NCBI GenBank assembly: GCA_018672315.1
Contig: CP076053.1
Location: 3,211,827-3,275,826, forward strand
Origin: Nocardioidaceae bacterium
GTDB lineage: Bacteria; Actinomycetota; Actinomycetes; Propionibacteriales; Nocardioidaceae
DNA: 64,000 nt
Direction: 5' to 3'
Under the pieces are notes generated by a model, which saw only the letters and a program-made list of their open reading frames with translations, ran no database searches and was not told the origin of the DNA. Below, one piece after another: positions 51,047-61,331 of the stretch (positions are counted from its first letter, which is position 1; each line of letters opens with the position of its first letter). Both the position numbers and the translations under genes were made by a program.

Positions 51047-51793
51047 TCACAGGTGGATCCCGCACTCGACCTTGCCGGTGCCCGACCAGCGACCCGCGCG
51101 GGCGTCCTCGCCCGGCTCGACCCGACGGGTGCAGGGCTCGCAGCCGATCGAGGGGTAGCCGTCGTAGGTCAACGGGTTCACCAGCACGCCGTGCTCGGTG
51201 GCGTACGCCTCGACGTCCTCGTCCGTCCAGCGCGCGAGCGGTGAGACCTTGACCTTGCCCTTGGACTCGTCCCAGCCGATGACGGGGGCGATCACGCGGT
51301 CGCGCGTCTCCGCGCGACGCAGTCCGGTGGCCCAGGCGTCGTAGCCCGCCAGCATCCGGGAGAGCGGCTCGACCTTGCGCATGCGGCAGCAGGCGTCGGG
51401 GTCGCGGGCGAAGAGGTCCTTGCCGTACGCGGCATCCTGCTCGGCGACGGTGAGCTCGGGACGCGCCGAGACGACGTTGACCGGCATCGTGGCCGCCACG
51501 GCGTCGCGCGTGCCGATCGTCTCGGCGAAGTGGTAGCCGGTGTCGAGGAAGACCACGTCGATGCCGGGCACGACGCGCGAGGCGACGTGGGCGAGCACGC
51601 CGTCGGACATCGACGAGGTCACCGCGAAGCGCGGACCGAAGGTCGCAGCCGCCCACTCGATGATGTCCTCGGCCGGCGCCAGCTCCAGCTCCATGCCGAC
51701 GTGCCGCACGATCTCGCGCAGCTCGTCGCGGGAGCGCCCCTCGGTGTGGCTGCCCCGGTAGGCGTAGGCGGCGCGTGAGCTCGCGGTGGTCAT
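51047..51793 (-). CDS. cysH: Adenylylsulfate (APS) / phosphoadenylylsulfate reductase
   Basis: 248 residues. PP-loop-like ATSSMSDG and FLDTGYHFAET; CCRMRKVEPL and GCEPCTRRV provide the 4Fe-4S cluster Cys (so APS rather than PAPS type). The catalytic Cys is in the terminal ECGIHL. It reduces activated sulfate to sulfite. The start overlaps the zinc-ribbon stop (ATGA). Confidence 0.95.
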   Translation of the reverse strand: MTTASSRAAYAYRGSHTEGRSRDELREIVRHVGMELELAPAEDIIEWAAATFGPRFAVTSSMSDGVLAHVASRVVPGIDVVFLDTGYHFAETIGTRDAVAATMPVNVVSARPELTVAEQDAAYGKDLFARDPDACCRMRKVEPLSRMLAGYDAWATGLRRAETRDRVIAPVIGWDESKGKVKVSPLARWTDEDVEAYATEHGVLVNPLTYDGYPSIGCEPCTRRVEPGEDARAGRWSGTGKVECGIHL

Positions 51794-51981
51794 GACGCAC
51801 CTCCGGTGCCGGTCGTGTCGGCCGCCCGGGAGAGCAGCCCGATGAAGCTGAGCTTGAACGCGCGCTGACAGCTGTGGCATTCCCACTGGCCGTGGCCCTC
51901 GCTGCCGTCGGCGGGCAGGTGGGGCCGCAGGTCCTCGTCGCCGCAGAACGGGCAGTGGAAGGGGACGGCGCGCCCGCTCAT
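51790..51981 (-). CDS. Small zinc-ribbon protein of the sulfite reductase operon
   Basis: 63 residues. FHCPFCGDEDLRPH and WECHSCQRAF are two CxxC knuckles of a rubredoxin/zinc-ribbon size. It lies between sulfite reductase and cysH with 4-bp overlaps on both sides. This small gene is conserved there in Actinobacteria to my recollection; a redox or metal role with the reductases is inferred. Confidence 0.82.
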   Translation of the reverse strand: MSGRAVPFHCPFCGDEDLRPHLPADGSEGHGQWECHSCQRAFKLSFIGLLSRAADTTGTGGAS

Positions 51982-53687
51982 GCGTCGGCCCCCTCGAGCG
52001 CCGTCTCGGCTCGCAGCGTCGGCTCCTCGGCGCGGGCGACCCAGGCGGCGAAGCTCTCGCCCTCGGTGCGCTCCGCGAGGTAGGCCGTGACCAGCGCCGA
52101 GACGTAGTCGTCGAGGCCCGCACTGGTGACCTTGTGTGCGCGGAGCTTGCGTCCCCAGCCGGCCTCGGCGCCGAGGGCGCCGCCCAGGTGCACCTGGAAG
52201 CCCTCGACCTGGTTGCCGTCCGCGTCGGGGACGAGCTGGCCCTTCAGTCCGATGTCGGCCACCTGGATCCGGGCGCAGGAGTTCGGGCAGCCGTTCATGT
52301 TGACGGTGATGGGGCTGTCGAGGTCGGGGAACCGCTTCTCGAGCTCCTCGATGAGCCGGATCGCACGGTTCTTCGTCTCGACGATCGCGAGCTTGCAGAA
52401 CTCGATACCGGTGCAGGCCATGGCGCCCCGGCGGAAGGCCGAGGGCTTCGCGCTGAGTCCGAGCGACTCCAGCTCCGCGACGACGGCGTCCGTGGCCTCC
52501 GCGGGCACACCGATGAGCACCAGCTTCTGGTAGGCCGTGAGGCGTACGCCCGCGACGTCGTGGCGGTCGAGCAGGTCGGCCAGCCCCAGGAGGGTGTGTC
52601 CGTCGATGCGCCCGACCGTGGCGGTGGCACCGATGTAGTTGCGGCCGTCCTTCTGGGCGTGCACCCCGATGTGGTCGCCCGTGACCTGGCTGGACGGCGA
52701 CGCGGGGGAGGGGTTCGAGACGAGCTCGCGACCGAGGTACTCGGTCTCGAGGATCTCCCGGAACCTCTCCACGCCCCAGTCGGCGACGAGGAACTTCAGG
52801 CGCGCGCGGTTGCGCAGGCGCCGGTAGCCGTAGTCGCGGAAGATCTTGATGACGCCCTCCCAGACGTCGGCGACGTCCTCGAGCGGCACCCACACGCCGA
52901 GCTTCTTGGCGAGCATCGGGTTGGTCGAGAGACCGCCGCCGACCCAGAGGTCGAAGCCCGGGCCGTGCTCGGGGTGCTCGACGCCCACGAACGACACGTC
53001 GTTGATCTCCGGCGCGGCGTCCTGCGAGGGATGGCCCGACAGCGAGCTCTTGAACTTGCGCGGGAGGTTGGCGTACTCCGGGTCGCCGAGGTAGCGGCGC
53101 GTGATCTCCTCGACCGCGGGCGTGGCATCGAGCAGCTCGTCGGCGGCGATGCCGGCCACGGGAGAGCCGAGCACGGCGCGGGGCGAGTCGCCGCAGGCCT
53201 CCATGGTGGACAGACCGACGGCCTCGAGCCGGTCCCAGATCTCGGGCACGTCCTCGATGCGGATCCAGTGGTATTGGATGTTCTGCCGGTCGGTGATGTC
53301 GGCGGTGTCGCGGGCGAAGTCGACGCCCACCGAGCCCAGCGCGCGGACGGCATCCGCGCCCAGCAGCTTGCCGTCGGAGCGCACCCGCATCATGAAGTAG
53401 CGGTCGTCGAGCTCCGCAGGGTCGACGGTCGCGGTCTTGCCGCCGTCGAAGCCGGGGGCCCGCTGGGTGTAGAGGCCGAACCACCGCATGCGGCCGCGCA
53501 GGTCCGCGGGGTCGATGGAGTCGAAGCCGCGCTTGGCGTAGACGTGGCGGATGCGCGCCTCGACGTTGAGCGGGGCGTCGTCCTTCTTCTGCTGCTCGTT
53601 CGCGTTGAGCGGCTCGCGGTGGCCCAGGGCCCACTGGCCCTGGCCCTTGGCGCGCGACGGTCGCGGACGGGTGGGGGTCTCGGTCAC
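51978..53687 (-). CDS. sir: Ferredoxin-dependent assimilatory sulfite reductase
   Basis: 569 residues, NirA/SirA type. Two nitrite/sulfite reductase ferredoxin-like half domains and siroheme domains. Cluster ligands in ACTGIEFCKLA and NGCPNSCARIQ; siroheme-binding Arg in RYFMMRVRSDGK. Reduces sulfite to sulfide (a nitrite reductase of this type lacks the linked cysH). GTG start; 3' overlap with the zinc-ribbon gene. Preceded by a leader peptide and hairpins. Confidence 0.94.
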   Translation of the reverse strand: MTETPTRPRPSRAKGQGQWALGHREPLNANEQQKKDDAPLNVEARIRHVYAKRGFDSIDPADLRGRMRWFGLYTQRAPGFDGGKTATVDPAELDDRYFMMRVRSDGKLLGADAVRALGSVGVDFARDTADITDRQNIQYHWIRIEDVPEIWDRLEAVGLSTMEACGDSPRAVLGSPVAGIAADELLDATPAVEEITRRYLGDPEYANLPRKFKSSLSGHPSQDAAPEINDVSFVGVEHPEHGPGFDLWVGGGLSTNPMLAKKLGVWVPLEDVADVWEGVIKIFRDYGYRRLRNRARLKFLVADWGVERFREILETEYLGRELVSNPSPASPSSQVTGDHIGVHAQKDGRNYIGATATVGRIDGHTLLGLADLLDRHDVAGVRLTAYQKLVLIGVPAEATDAVVAELESLGLSAKPSAFRRGAMACTGIEFCKLAIVETKNRAIRLIEELEKRFPDLDSPITVNMNGCPNSCARIQVADIGLKGQLVPDADGNQVEGFQVHLGGALGAEAGWGRKLRAHKVTSAGLDDYVSALVTAYLAERTEGESFAAWVARAEEPTLRAETALEGADA

Positions 53688-53816
53688 GATGAGTCCTCTG
53701 TCAGGCAGGTGTCGTGCAGGCGCACGTCGACCCGCCGGGGCCAGCCCGGGGTGCCGACGGCGCCCGGCACCCGGAGGTGCGATGGATCGACCACGCGGTG
53801 GTCGGGGGCGGCAGCG
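53688..53816 (-). promoter_or_regulatory. Candidate attenuator region between the leader peptide and sir
   Basis: The 129-nt transcript section has two stem-loops: GACCAC-CGC-GTGGTC (53803-53789) and GGGTGCCG with CGGCACCC (arms 53772-53765 and 53756-53749). Placed after a leader peptide with a Cys codon near its end, they may couple leader translation to sir expression. The alternative structure was not computed. Confidence 0.45.
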
Positions 53817-53903
53817 TCAGGCAGGACGACAGATCATGCTCTGGAGGCGACCCAGGTCCACGTGACGACGCGTCACGAGATGGGTGGTCGCGTCACGGTG
53901 CAT
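53817..53903 (-). CDS. Sulfur-operon leader peptide (28 residues, HVDL...CR type)
   Basis: ATG 53903 to TGA 53817; the C-terminal part reads [17 protein letters not shown] with one Cys codon at position 25 just before the stop. I recognise this as the actinobacterial putative leader peptide family (R-x-HVDL-x-R-xx-S-xx-CR), which occurs upstream of sulfur assimilation genes. CAGACT lies six bases before the ATG with TTGGTT 18 bp further upstream, so the mRNA begins at the ATG. Role: sensing cysteine-tRNA supply, by analogy with the mycobacterial cysteine-responsive leader. Confidence 0.82.
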   Translation of the reverse strand: MHRDATTHLVTRRHVDLGRLQSMICRPA

Positions 53904-53909
53904 GCGGAC

Positions 53910-53939
53910 AGTCTGCTCCGCGCGGCCGCACTCAACCAA
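53910..53939 (-). promoter_or_regulatory. Promoter of the leader-sir operon (TTGGTT-18-CAGACT)
   Basis: -35 TTGGTT (53939-53934), 18-bp spacer, -10 CAGACT (53915-53910), then six bases to the leader ATG. Confidence 0.55.
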
Positions 53940-53942
53940 GCC

Positions 53943-53968
53943 GACATCCTGCTATGCGGGATGACATC
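53943..53968. promoter_or_regulatory. Direct repeats GACATC, possible operator
   Basis: GACATC at 53943 and 53963, 20 bp apart (two helical turns), with a CATCC/GGATG inverted pair between, just upstream of the leader promoter. A candidate site for the sulfur regulator; not matched to a known motif. Confidence 0.35.
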
Positions 53969-54064
53969 TCACGTGTCGAGACGAGGCCCAGTGACTGCGC
54001 CGCAGGGGCGTCCCGTGTGAGCCATTCGCCGCCTGGACCAGCGGGCGACAGCAGCGGGGCGCCG

Positions 54065-54070
54065 TACGAT
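54065..54070 (+). promoter_or_regulatory. -10 element (TACGAT) of glyA
   Basis: TACGAT six bases before ATG 54077. No clear -35 box. Confidence 0.5.
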
Positions 54071-54076
54071 TCGAGC

Positions 54077-55531
54077 ATGACCGCGACCAGCGCCGACCGC
54101 AACGACTCCGCCAGCGCCGCGTACCGCCACGCGCTCGAGGTGATCAGCTCCGTCGAGCCCCGCATCGCCGAGGCGACGCGCCAGGAGCTCGCCGACCAAC
54201 GGGCCTCGCTGAAGCTCATCGCGAGCGAGAACTACGCCTCGCCGGCCGTGCTGCTGACCATGGGCACCTGGTTCTCCGACAAGTACGCCGAGGGCACCGT
54301 CGGGCACCGCTTCTACGCCGCGTGCCAGAACGTCGACACCGTCGAGCAGATCGCCGCCGACCACGCGCGGGAGCTGTTCGGCGCGGAGCACGCCTACGTG
54401 CAGCCGCACTCCGGCATCGACGCGAACCTGGTGGCCTTCTGGTCGATCCTGGCCCACCGCATCGAGCAGCCCGAGCTCGCGGGCCGGGGGATGCGCAACG
54501 TCAACGAGCTGACCGACGAGGACTGGGAGAAGCTGCGCGCCCAGATGGGCAACCAGCGGCTGCTCGGCATGAGCCTCGACGCCGGCGGTCACCTCACCCA
54601 CGGCTTCCGGCCGAACATCTCCGGCAAGATGTTCCACCAGCAGCAGTACGGCACCGACCCCGAGACGGGCCTGCTCGACTACGACCAGGTGGCCGCGAAG
54701 GCGCGGGAGTTCAAGCCGCTCGTGCTGGTCGCGGGCTACTCCGCCTACCCCCGCCGGGTGGACTTCGCGAAGATGCGCGAGATCGCCGACGAGGTCGGCG
54801 CGACCCTCATGGTCGACATGGCCCACTTCGCGGGCCTGGTGGCCGGCAAGGTCTTCACCGGCGACGAGGACCCGGTGCCGCACGCCCACGTCGTCACCTC
54901 CACGACCCACAAGTCGCTGCGCGGTCCTCGCGGGGGCATCGTGCTCGCCACCGAGGAGTACGCCCCCTCGGTCGACCGCGGCTGCCCCATGGTGCTGGGC
55001 GGCCCGCTGTCGCACGTGATGGCGGCCAAGGCCGTGGCCTTCGCCGAGGCGAAGACGCCGGAGTTCCGCACCTATGCCCAGGCGGTCGCCGACAACGCCC
55101 AGTCGCTCGCCGAGGGCCTCTCCTCGCGCGGGGCGAACCTGGTCACCGGCGGCACCGACAACCACCTCGTGCTGCTCGACGTGACCTCCTTCGGGCTCAC
55201 CGGTCGGCAGGCTGAGCAGGCGCTGCTCGAGGCGGGCGTCGTGACCAACCGCAACTCCGTGCCGAACGATCCCAACGGCGCCTGGTACACCTCTGGCATC
55301 CGGTTCGGCACCCCGGCGCTGACCACGCGGGGCTTCGGCCACGACGAGTTCGACCGCGTCGCCGACCTCGTCGTCGACGTGCTGTCCGGCACCACCGCGG
55401 GCACCACCAAGGACGGCCGGACCTCCAAGGCGTCGTACGTGCTGGGCGACGGGGTCTCCGACCGCAGCCACGGCGCGATCGAGGAGATGCTCGACGCCCA
55501 CCCGCTCTACCCCGGTCTCGACCTGGCCTGA
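54077..55531 (+). CDS. glyA: Serine hydroxymethyltransferase
   Basis: 484 residues, longer than the 415-430 of typical bacterial forms. PLP Lys is in [14 protein letters not shown] (about 280-293); [13 protein letters not shown] and [16 protein letters not shown] are family blocks. Converts serine and tetrahydrofolate to glycine and methylene-tetrahydrofolate. The extra length comes partly from an inserted segment around 150-190 ([19 protein letters not shown] in part). Divergent from the leader-sir operon. Confidence 0.96.
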   Translation: MTATSADRNDSASAAYRHALEVISSVEPRIAEATRQELADQRASLKLIASENYASPAVLLTMGTWFSDKYAEGTVGHRFYAACQNVDTVEQIAADHARELFGAEHAYVQPHSGIDANLVAFWSILAHRIEQPELAGRGMRNVNELTDEDWEKLRAQMGNQRLLGMSLDAGGHLTHGFRPNISGKMFHQQQYGTDPETGLLDYDQVAAKAREFKPLVLVAGYSAYPRRVDFAKMREIADEVGATLMVDMAHFAGLVAGKVFTGDEDPVPHAHVVTSTTHKSLRGPRGGIVLATEEYAPSVDRGCPMVLGGPLSHVMAAKAVAFAEAKTPEFRTYAQAVADNAQSLAEGLSSRGANLVTGGTDNHLVLLDVTSFGLTGRQAEQALLEAGVVTNRNSVPNDPNGAWYTSGIRFGTPALTTRGFGHDEFDRVADLVVDVLSGTTAGTTKDGRTSKASYVLGDGVSDRSHGAIEEMLDAHPLYPGLDLA

Positions 55532-55547
55532 CCGGGTCGGCGCCCCC

Positions 55548-56321
55548 GTGGAGGTCGTACGCATCGGGCTCACCCCCGTCAAGGGAGGCAGACACGCCAC
55601 CCCTGCCTCGGTCGAGCTGTCGGCGACCGGCCCAGTGGGCGACCGCGTCTTCTGCCTCGTCGATCCCGCCCGCCGTCGTGTGCTCCGCACCGTGGAGAAC
55701 CCCTCGCTGATGGCGCTCACGTGGCGCTGGGAGCAGGGGATGCTGAGGCTCGCAGGCCCGCCCGGCAGCCACGACGGCACCCCCGGCGACCCGGGGCGCG
55801 GCGGGGAGACCCTCGAGGTCGACTACTGGGGTCGGCCCACCACGGTCGAGGTGGTGCCCGGGCCCTGGAGCGCGGCCTGCTCGCGCCATCTCGGGTACGA
55901 GGTCCTCCTCGTCCGCGCGCCCGCCGGCGGCGTGGTCTACGGCGAGGCGGTGACGGTCCTGACCACCGCCTCGTTGGCGCGTCTGCCCGCGCTCCGCGCA
56001 CTCGGTGGCATGGACGCGGCGGCCGAGCGGTTCCGCTCCACGCTGGTGGTGCGCACCGACGCCGAGCGCGTCCCACCCGAGCAGGCGTGGGTCGGCCGCT
56101 CGCTCGAGGTGGGGTCGGCGGTCCTCGAGGTCCGGGGCACGGTGCCGCGCTGCGCGGTGATCGACCTCGACCCGGCGACCGGCGTACGCGACGTACGGCT
56201 GCTCCGTGCGCTCGCCGCCGCCCAGGACCTCGGACCGGGGGAGGAGCCGTGGTTCGGGGTGCAGGCGCGGGTGAGCCGGGCTGGACGGGTGGCCCTCGGC
56301 GATCCGGTCAGGAGCCGATGA
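55548..56321 (+). CDS. MOSC domain protein (MOSC_N plus MOSC)
   Basis: 257 residues. N-terminal beta-barrel (VVRIGLTPVKGGRHATPASVEL), then MOSC core with FRSTLVVRTD and the conserved Cys in VRGTVPRCAVIDLDP. Such domains move sulfur or bind molybdenum cofactor; stand-alone members may be molybdo-N-hydroxylated compound reductases. GTG start 16 bp after glyA. Possibly linked to the molybdoenzyme at 35616, but not adjacent. Confidence 0.86.
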   Translation: MEVVRIGLTPVKGGRHATPASVELSATGPVGDRVFCLVDPARRRVLRTVENPSLMALTWRWEQGMLRLAGPPGSHDGTPGDPGRGGETLEVDYWGRPTTVEVVPGPWSAACSRHLGYEVLLVRAPAGGVVYGEAVTVLTTASLARLPALRALGGMDAAAERFRSTLVVRTDAERVPPEQAWVGRSLEVGSAVLEVRGTVPRCAVIDLDPATGVRDVRLLRALAAAQDLGPGEEPWFGVQARVSRAGRVALGDPVRSR

Positions 56322-56334
56322 CCGCTCGGATCGC

Positions 56335-56340
56335 TATGTT
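56335..56340 (+). promoter_or_regulatory. -10 element (TATGTT) of glgC
   Basis: TATGTT six bases before ATG 56347, 25 bp after the MOSC gene. Confidence 0.5.
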
Positions 56341-56346
56341 CGGTCC

Positions 56347-57630
56347 ATGAGCTCTCCCGGGACGCGCCGCAACGTGCTCGCCATCGTCCTGGCGGGCGGT
56401 GAGGGCAAGCGCATGATGCCCCTGACGATGGAGCGGGCCAAGGCGGCGGTGCCGTTCGGCGGGATGTACCGACTGATCGACTTCGCGCTCTCCAACGTCG
56501 TCAACTCGGGCTTCCTGAAGGTCGTCGTGCTGACGCAGTACAAGTCGCACAGCCTCGACCGCCACATCACGACGACCTGGCGCATGTCGACGATGCTCGG
56601 CAACCACGTGACTCCGGTGCCCGCGCAGCAGCGCACGGGCAAGCGGTGGTTCGCCGGGTCGGCCGACGCGATCTTCCAGAGCCTGAACCTGCTGGACGAC
56701 GAGCGTCCCGACCTGGTGCTGGTGGTCGGTGCCGACCACGTCTACCGGATGGACTTCGCCGCCATGGTCGAGCACCACGTCTCCTCGGGGCTGCCGTGCA
56801 CGGTCGCCGCCATCAGGCAGCCGGTGGGCAACGTGGGCCGGCTCGGCGTCATCACGCCCGGTGAGGACGGCGTGATCGCGGAGTTCACCGAGAAGCCCAG
56901 CCGGGTGACCGGCCTCCCCGACGCCCGCCACCAGGTGCTCGCCTCGATGGGCAACTACGTCTTCGACGCCGACGTGCTGCGCGAGGCCGTCTGCCGTGAC
57001 GCCGAGGACCACGACTCCTCCCACGAGATGGGTGCCGACGTGCTGCCACGCCTGGTCGCGGAGGGACGGGCCGGCTGGTACTCCTTCTCGGACAACGACG
57101 TGCCCGGAGCCACCGACCGGGACGCGGGCTACTGGGCCGACATGTCCACACTGCGCTCCTACTACGAGTCGCACATGGACCTGGTCGGGCCGGACTCGGT
57201 GCTGAACCTCCACAACCGGGACTGGCCGCTGCACACGAGGTACGGACCGTTGCCGCCCGCCAAGGTGACCACCGGCGAGGACGGCACGGAGTCGCGCGTC
57301 TCCGCCTCGCTCCTCGCGCCGGGCTGCGTGGTCGCCGGCGCCACGGTGCACCACTCGGTGCTCTCGACGGGGGTGGTCGTCGAGTCCGGCGCCGAGGTCA
57401 CCGACGCCGTGCTGCTGCCCGGCGTACGCGTCGGCGCCGGCGCAGTCGTGCGCAGCGCGATCATCGACAAGTCCGTGGCCGTGCCCGCGGGCGTCTCCAT
57501 CGGCCTCTCGCAGGACGCGGACCGCCGTCGCGGCTTCGCCGTCGACGACGGCCTGACGGTGATCGCGAAAGGGCAGCACGTCCCCACGGACGCCGAGCTC
57601 GACGCGGTCGAGGACGACGAGGACTTCTAG
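56347..57630 (+). CDS. glgC: Glucose-1-phosphate adenylyltransferase
   Basis: 427 residues. ADP-glucose pyrophosphorylase motifs: LAGGEGKRMMPLT (about 14-26), AKAAVPFGGMYRLIDF, WFAGSADAIFQ, VVGADHVYRMDF and FTEKPSRV. The C-terminal left-handed beta-helix is seen as hexapeptide repeats (VVAGATVHHSVLSTGVVV). Makes ADP-glucose for glycogen, using glucose-1-phosphate from the phosphoglucomutase encoded nearby. The tail is acidic (VEDDEDF). Confidence 0.95.
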   Translation: MSSPGTRRNVLAIVLAGGEGKRMMPLTMERAKAAVPFGGMYRLIDFALSNVVNSGFLKVVVLTQYKSHSLDRHITTTWRMSTMLGNHVTPVPAQQRTGKRWFAGSADAIFQSLNLLDDERPDLVLVVGADHVYRMDFAAMVEHHVSSGLPCTVAAIRQPVGNVGRLGVITPGEDGVIAEFTEKPSRVTGLPDARHQVLASMGNYVFDADVLREAVCRDAEDHDSSHEMGADVLPRLVAEGRAGWYSFSDNDVPGATDRDAGYWADMSTLRSYYESHMDLVGPDSVLNLHNRDWPLHTRYGPLPPAKVTTGEDGTESRVSASLLAPGCVVAGATVHHSVLSTGVVVESGAEVTDAVLLPGVRVGAGAVVRSAIIDKSVAVPAGVSIGLSQDADRRRGFAVDDGLTVIAKGQHVPTDAELDAVEDDEDF

Positions 57631-57648
57631 GGGACTCCTCAGGGACTC

Positions 57649-58554
57649 CTAGGCCCGCGGGTCCGCGAGGACGTCGCGCCAGGAGTGCTTCGGCTCGTAC
57701 CCGACGAGCTCTCGCGCCTTCTCGATCGAGTAGAAGGTCTCGTCGGCGCCCATCTCGCGTCGCACCTCCACGCCCTCGTAGAACTCCGCGATGATCTCGT
57801 CGGTCTTCGCGGCCACCGACATGTCGGCGTTCGCGACGTTGAACACCTCGTAACCCAGCCCGTCGGTCTCCAGGCACCGCTGGACCATGTGGCCGAGGTC
57901 GCGGGCATCGATGTAGGCGAAGACGTTGCGGCGTCGCAGCGACGGGTCCTCGAGGTAGGCGGGGAAGGACTCGGCGTACTCGTGGGGCTCGATCACGTTG
58001 TTGATCCGCAGGCCGTACACGTCGTGCCCGGTGCGCTGGGCGAACGACCGTGCGGTGACCTCGTTGCAGACCTTGTTCATCGCGTACGTGTCCTCGGGCA
58101 CCGTCGGGTGCTCCTCGTCGACGGGCACGTAGAGCGGCTTGCGCTCACCGGCGGCGAAACAGATGCCGTACGTCGTCTCCGAGGAGGCGAAGACGACCTT
58201 GGGGATCCCGAGCTTGCTGGCCGCCTCGAGCACGTGGAACGTGCTCTCGATGTTGTTGAGGTAGGTCTCGGAGTCCGGTGCGATGAACGGTGCGGGGATC
58301 GCGGCGAAGTGCACCACCGCGTCGTACGCCGGCTCGTAGCCCGGGCCGCCCGGCTCCAGCTCGCCCCCGTGCACGGGTGCCCGGAGAGCGGACCAGACCT
58401 GTCCTCCGTCGGTGAGGTCCACCCTGAGGTCGTGGACACCGGGGTGACCCAGCGGGGTGAGGTCGGCGTTGGTGACCTGGTGCCCGTGCTCGGCGAGCAG
58501 GGGGACGACGTGACGTCCGGCCTTGCCGGACCCTCCGGTGAAGAAGATGCGCAT
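57649..58554 (-). CDS. NAD-dependent epimerase/dehydratase
   Basis: 301 residues. NAD motif TGGSGKAG (about 6-13), [10 protein letters not shown], Ser/Thr in FASSETTYG, and YAMNK (YxxxK, about 154-158). Sugar-nucleotide epimerase-like; substrate unknown. Between glgC and pgm and in the opposite strand. ATG preceded by TAGGGG six bases earlier. Confidence 0.88.
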   Translation of the reverse strand: MRIFFTGGSGKAGRHVVPLLAEHGHQVTNADLTPLGHPGVHDLRVDLTDGGQVWSALRAPVHGGELEPGGPGYEPAYDAVVHFAAIPAPFIAPDSETYLNNIESTFHVLEAASKLGIPKVVFASSETTYGICFAAGERKPLYVPVDEEHPTVPEDTYAMNKVCNEVTARSFAQRTGHDVYGLRINNVIEPHEYAESFPAYLEDPSLRRRNVFAYIDARDLGHMVQRCLETDGLGYEVFNVANADMSVAAKTDEIIAEFYEGVEVRREMGADETFYSIEKARELVGYEPKHSWRDVLADPRA

Positions 58555-58613
58555 GTCGGTCCCCTACCCGTCCCGACGTTGCACAGGCGTACGCGGACGG
58601 GAAGGGTGGGCGT

Positions 58614-60254
58614 GTGAGCCACGACCGCGCCGGAACCCCTGCCCAGCCCGAGGACCTCGTCGACGTCGCGCACCTGGTGACGTCGTACTACGCGCTGCGT
58701 CCCGACCCCGAGGACGTGGCCCAGCAGGTCTCGTTCGGCACCTCCGGGCACCGGGGGAGCAGCCTCGACGTCGCCTTCAACGAGGACCACATCGTGGCCA
58801 CGACCCAGGCGATCTGCGAGCACCGCGCCGCGCACGGGTACGACGGTCCGCTGTTCCTCGGCCGTGACACCCACGCCCTGTCCGAGCCCGCGTGGGCGAC
58901 GGCGCTGGAGGTGCTGGTCGGCAACGACGTCACGGTGCTCGTGGACGCCGACGACCGCTGGACACCCACCCCCGCGGTCTCGCACGCGATCCTGCGGCAC
59001 AACCGCGGGGACGGGCAGGGACGCGGCACCGCGGACGGCATCGTCGTCACGCCGTCCCACAACCCGCCGCGCGACGGGGGCTTCAAGTACAACCCGCCCC
59101 ACGGCGGACCCGCCGGCGGCGAGGTGACCGCGGCGATCGCGGATCGTGCCAACGACCTGCTGCGCGCCGGACTGGACGGCGTGCGTCGCGTGCCCTTCGC
59201 GCGCGCCCGCGCCGCGGCGGAGGCGTACGACTTCCTCGGCACTTACGTCGACGACCTGCCCGCGGTGGTCGACCTCGACGCCGTGCGCGACGCGGGTCTC
59301 CGCATCGGGGCGGACCCACTGGGCGGAGCAGCCGTGGACTACTGGGGCGCGATCACCGACCGCCACCGCATCGACCTGACCGTCGTGAACCCCCTGGTGG
59401 ACCCGACCTGGCGGTTCATGACGCTCGACAGCGACGGGCAGATCCGGATGGACTGCTCCTCTCCCGACGCCATGGCCTCCCTGGTGCAGCAGCGTGGGGA
59501 GTTCGACCTGGCCACCGGCAACGACGCCGACGCCGACCGCCACGGCATCGTCACCCCGGACGCCGGTCTGATGGCTCCGAACCACTACCTCGCGGTGGCG
59601 ATCGGGTACCTGTTCGGCGGGGCGCGCCCCGACTGGCCGGCGGCCTCGGTCGGCAAGACGCTGGTCAGCTCCTCGATGATCGACCGGGCGGCCCGGGACG
59701 TCGGGGCGGACCTCGTCGAGGTACCGGTCGGCTTCAAGTGGTTCGTCGACGGACTGCTCGGCGGGTCGATCGGGTTCGGCGGCGAGGAGTCCGCGGGGGC
59801 CTCGTTCCTGCGCTTCGACGGGTCGGTGTGGACCACGGACAAGGACGGCATCGTCCTCGGGCTGCTGGCCTCGGAGATCACGGCACGCACCGGGGAGACG
59901 CCGAGCGCGCGGTACGCCTCCCTCGTGGCGGCGCACGGCGAGCCGGCGTACGCACGCCTCGACGCCCCGGCCGACCGCGACCAGAAGGCTCGTCTGAAGG
60001 CGCTGAGCCCCGAGGACGTCACGGCCGAGGAGCTGGCCGGGGAGCCCGTGACCGCGAGGCTCACCCGTGCGCCCGGCAACGACGCGGAGATCGGCGGCCT
60101 GAAGGTGACCACGGAGAGCGCCTGGTTCGCGGCGCGACCCTCGGGCACCGAGGACAAGTACAAGATCTACGCCGAGTCCTTCCGCGGCGCCGACCACCTC
60201 GCGCAGGTGCAGGCAGCCGCGCAGGAGATCGTCGCCGACGTCCTCGGTTCCTGA
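58614..60254 (+). CDS. pgm: Alpha-D-glucose phosphate-specific phosphoglucomutase
   Basis: 546 residues, the same length as E. coli Pgm. Phosphoserine loop [17 protein letters not shown] (about 146-162), metal loop [10 protein letters not shown] (about 302-311), sugar loop GGEESAGAS and phosphate-binding [12 protein letters not shown] at the C-terminus. Interconverts glucose-1- and glucose-6-phosphate. GTG start. Confidence 0.96.
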   Translation: MSHDRAGTPAQPEDLVDVAHLVTSYYALRPDPEDVAQQVSFGTSGHRGSSLDVAFNEDHIVATTQAICEHRAAHGYDGPLFLGRDTHALSEPAWATALEVLVGNDVTVLVDADDRWTPTPAVSHAILRHNRGDGQGRGTADGIVVTPSHNPPRDGGFKYNPPHGGPAGGEVTAAIADRANDLLRAGLDGVRRVPFARARAAAEAYDFLGTYVDDLPAVVDLDAVRDAGLRIGADPLGGAAVDYWGAITDRHRIDLTVVNPLVDPTWRFMTLDSDGQIRMDCSSPDAMASLVQQRGEFDLATGNDADADRHGIVTPDAGLMAPNHYLAVAIGYLFGGARPDWPAASVGKTLVSSSMIDRAARDVGADLVEVPVGFKWFVDGLLGGSIGFGGEESAGASFLRFDGSVWTTDKDGIVLGLLASEITARTGETPSARYASLVAAHGEPAYARLDAPADRDQKARLKALSPEDVTAEELAGEPVTARLTRAPGNDAEIGGLKVTTESAWFAARPSGTEDKYKIYAESFRGADHLAQVQAAAQEIVADVLGS

Positions 60255-60272
60255 CCTCCCGCAGCCCGGGGC

Positions 60273-61325
60273 TCAGCGGGGCCGGGCGGGCAGCTCGGTG
60301 ACGGGTGACTCGTCGGGCTCGTCGCGCAACGTGGCTGCCTTGACGGCTGCCTTGCCCCTGAGGGTGCGCGCGACCGCGAGACCGTGGACGTCGCCGTGGT
60401 GGGTCGCGAAGCGGTACTTGTAGGACTCGTTGCCCCGGAGGAACCGGAACTCGCGGGCGCCGTCCGCGACGGCCGCCTCCATGCAGTGCGCCATGAGGAC
60501 GTAGCCGAGGGAGTGCTCGTCGTAGGCGGGATCCCGCCCGACCTGGTAGCAGCTCTCGTGGTCGCCGTAGCGGAAGTCGAGCTGCGCGGCGCGCACCGTG
60601 CCGTCCAGCTCGAGGCTGGTCAGCCGCAGCCATCCCCGCTCGCGGGCGACGTCGACGAAGTCGTGCAGAAAGGCCTGGAGCTGCTCGGAGGCGAGCGGGG
60701 TCTCGCCCTCCCACCGGTCCTCGTGCAGCTCGAGCAGGCGGTCCAGGTCGCCGTGGACGGTCGAGACGTCGGCGAGGCGATACGCCACGTCCGCGAACTC
60801 CGACCGCAACCGGTCGGGCTTCTTGCGCAGCTGTCCGCGCGTGTTGCGCGACCGGGATGCGACGAAGCGCTCCCACGCCTCGACACCATCCTTGACCTCG
60901 GCCTCGCCGGGGTCGTTGAAGCGTTCGTCGAAGCAGGTGACAGGGGATGCGGTCAGGCGCAGCCGGGTGCCGTGCAGACGGTCCCAGCACTCGTCCTGCA
61001 CCGGTACGTCCTGGACGAGCACGACGTCCACCTTCTCGCGCGCGGCGACGTCCATGAGCATGTCGATCGCGTGCGGCAGGTGCTCCGGCGCGCACACCGG
61101 GCCCAGCTGGTCGGACTGCCCGCTGCCGATGAAGCGCAGCTGCCTGACGAGACCGCCGGTGACGTGGAGCGGCAGGACCACCCGGTCGTCGTGGACCGAG
61201 ACGATCTCACCGCTGCCGTAGTGCCGCCACCACGTCTCGAGCCACTCGGGGGTCGCGAAGACGTTCTGCGACGCCAGCGCGAGGTCGCTCCACAGGTCGC
61301 GGTCGACGCCCGGCACGAGGTCCAT
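60273..61325 (-). CDS. GNAT-family (BioF2/CelD/FemAB-like) acetyltransferase
   Basis: 350 residues, double GNAT fold. The second half contains [43 protein letters not shown] (in part) and [17 protein letters not shown], typical of Acetyltransf_6 (CelD/BioF2-like) proteins linked to polysaccharide or wall modification. TAGCGT six bases before the ATG suggests a leaderless start. Confidence 0.85.
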   Translation of the reverse strand: MDLVPGVDRDLWSDLALASQNVFATPEWLETWWRHYGSGEIVSVHDDRVVLPLHVTGGLVRQLRFIGSGQSDQLGPVCAPEHLPHAIDMLMDVAAREKVDVVLVQDVPVQDECWDRLHGTRLRLTASPVTCFDERFNDPGEAEVKDGVEAWERFVASRSRNTRGQLRKKPDRLRSEFADVAYRLADVSTVHGDLDRLLELHEDRWEGETPLASEQLQAFLHDFVDVARERGWLRLTSLELDGTVRAAQLDFRYGDHESCYQVGRDPAYDEHSLGYVLMAHCMEAAVADGAREFRFLRGNESYKYRFATHHGDVHGLAVARTLRGKAAVKAATLRDEPDESPVTELPARPR

Positions 61326-61331
61326 GCCGCC

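Noticed and set aside
57631-57648. Terminator between glgC and the convergent epimerase
   Set aside because: The GGGACTCC copies are direct, not inverted, and only a 5-bp CTAGG/CCTAG pair could form a stem; no T-run.
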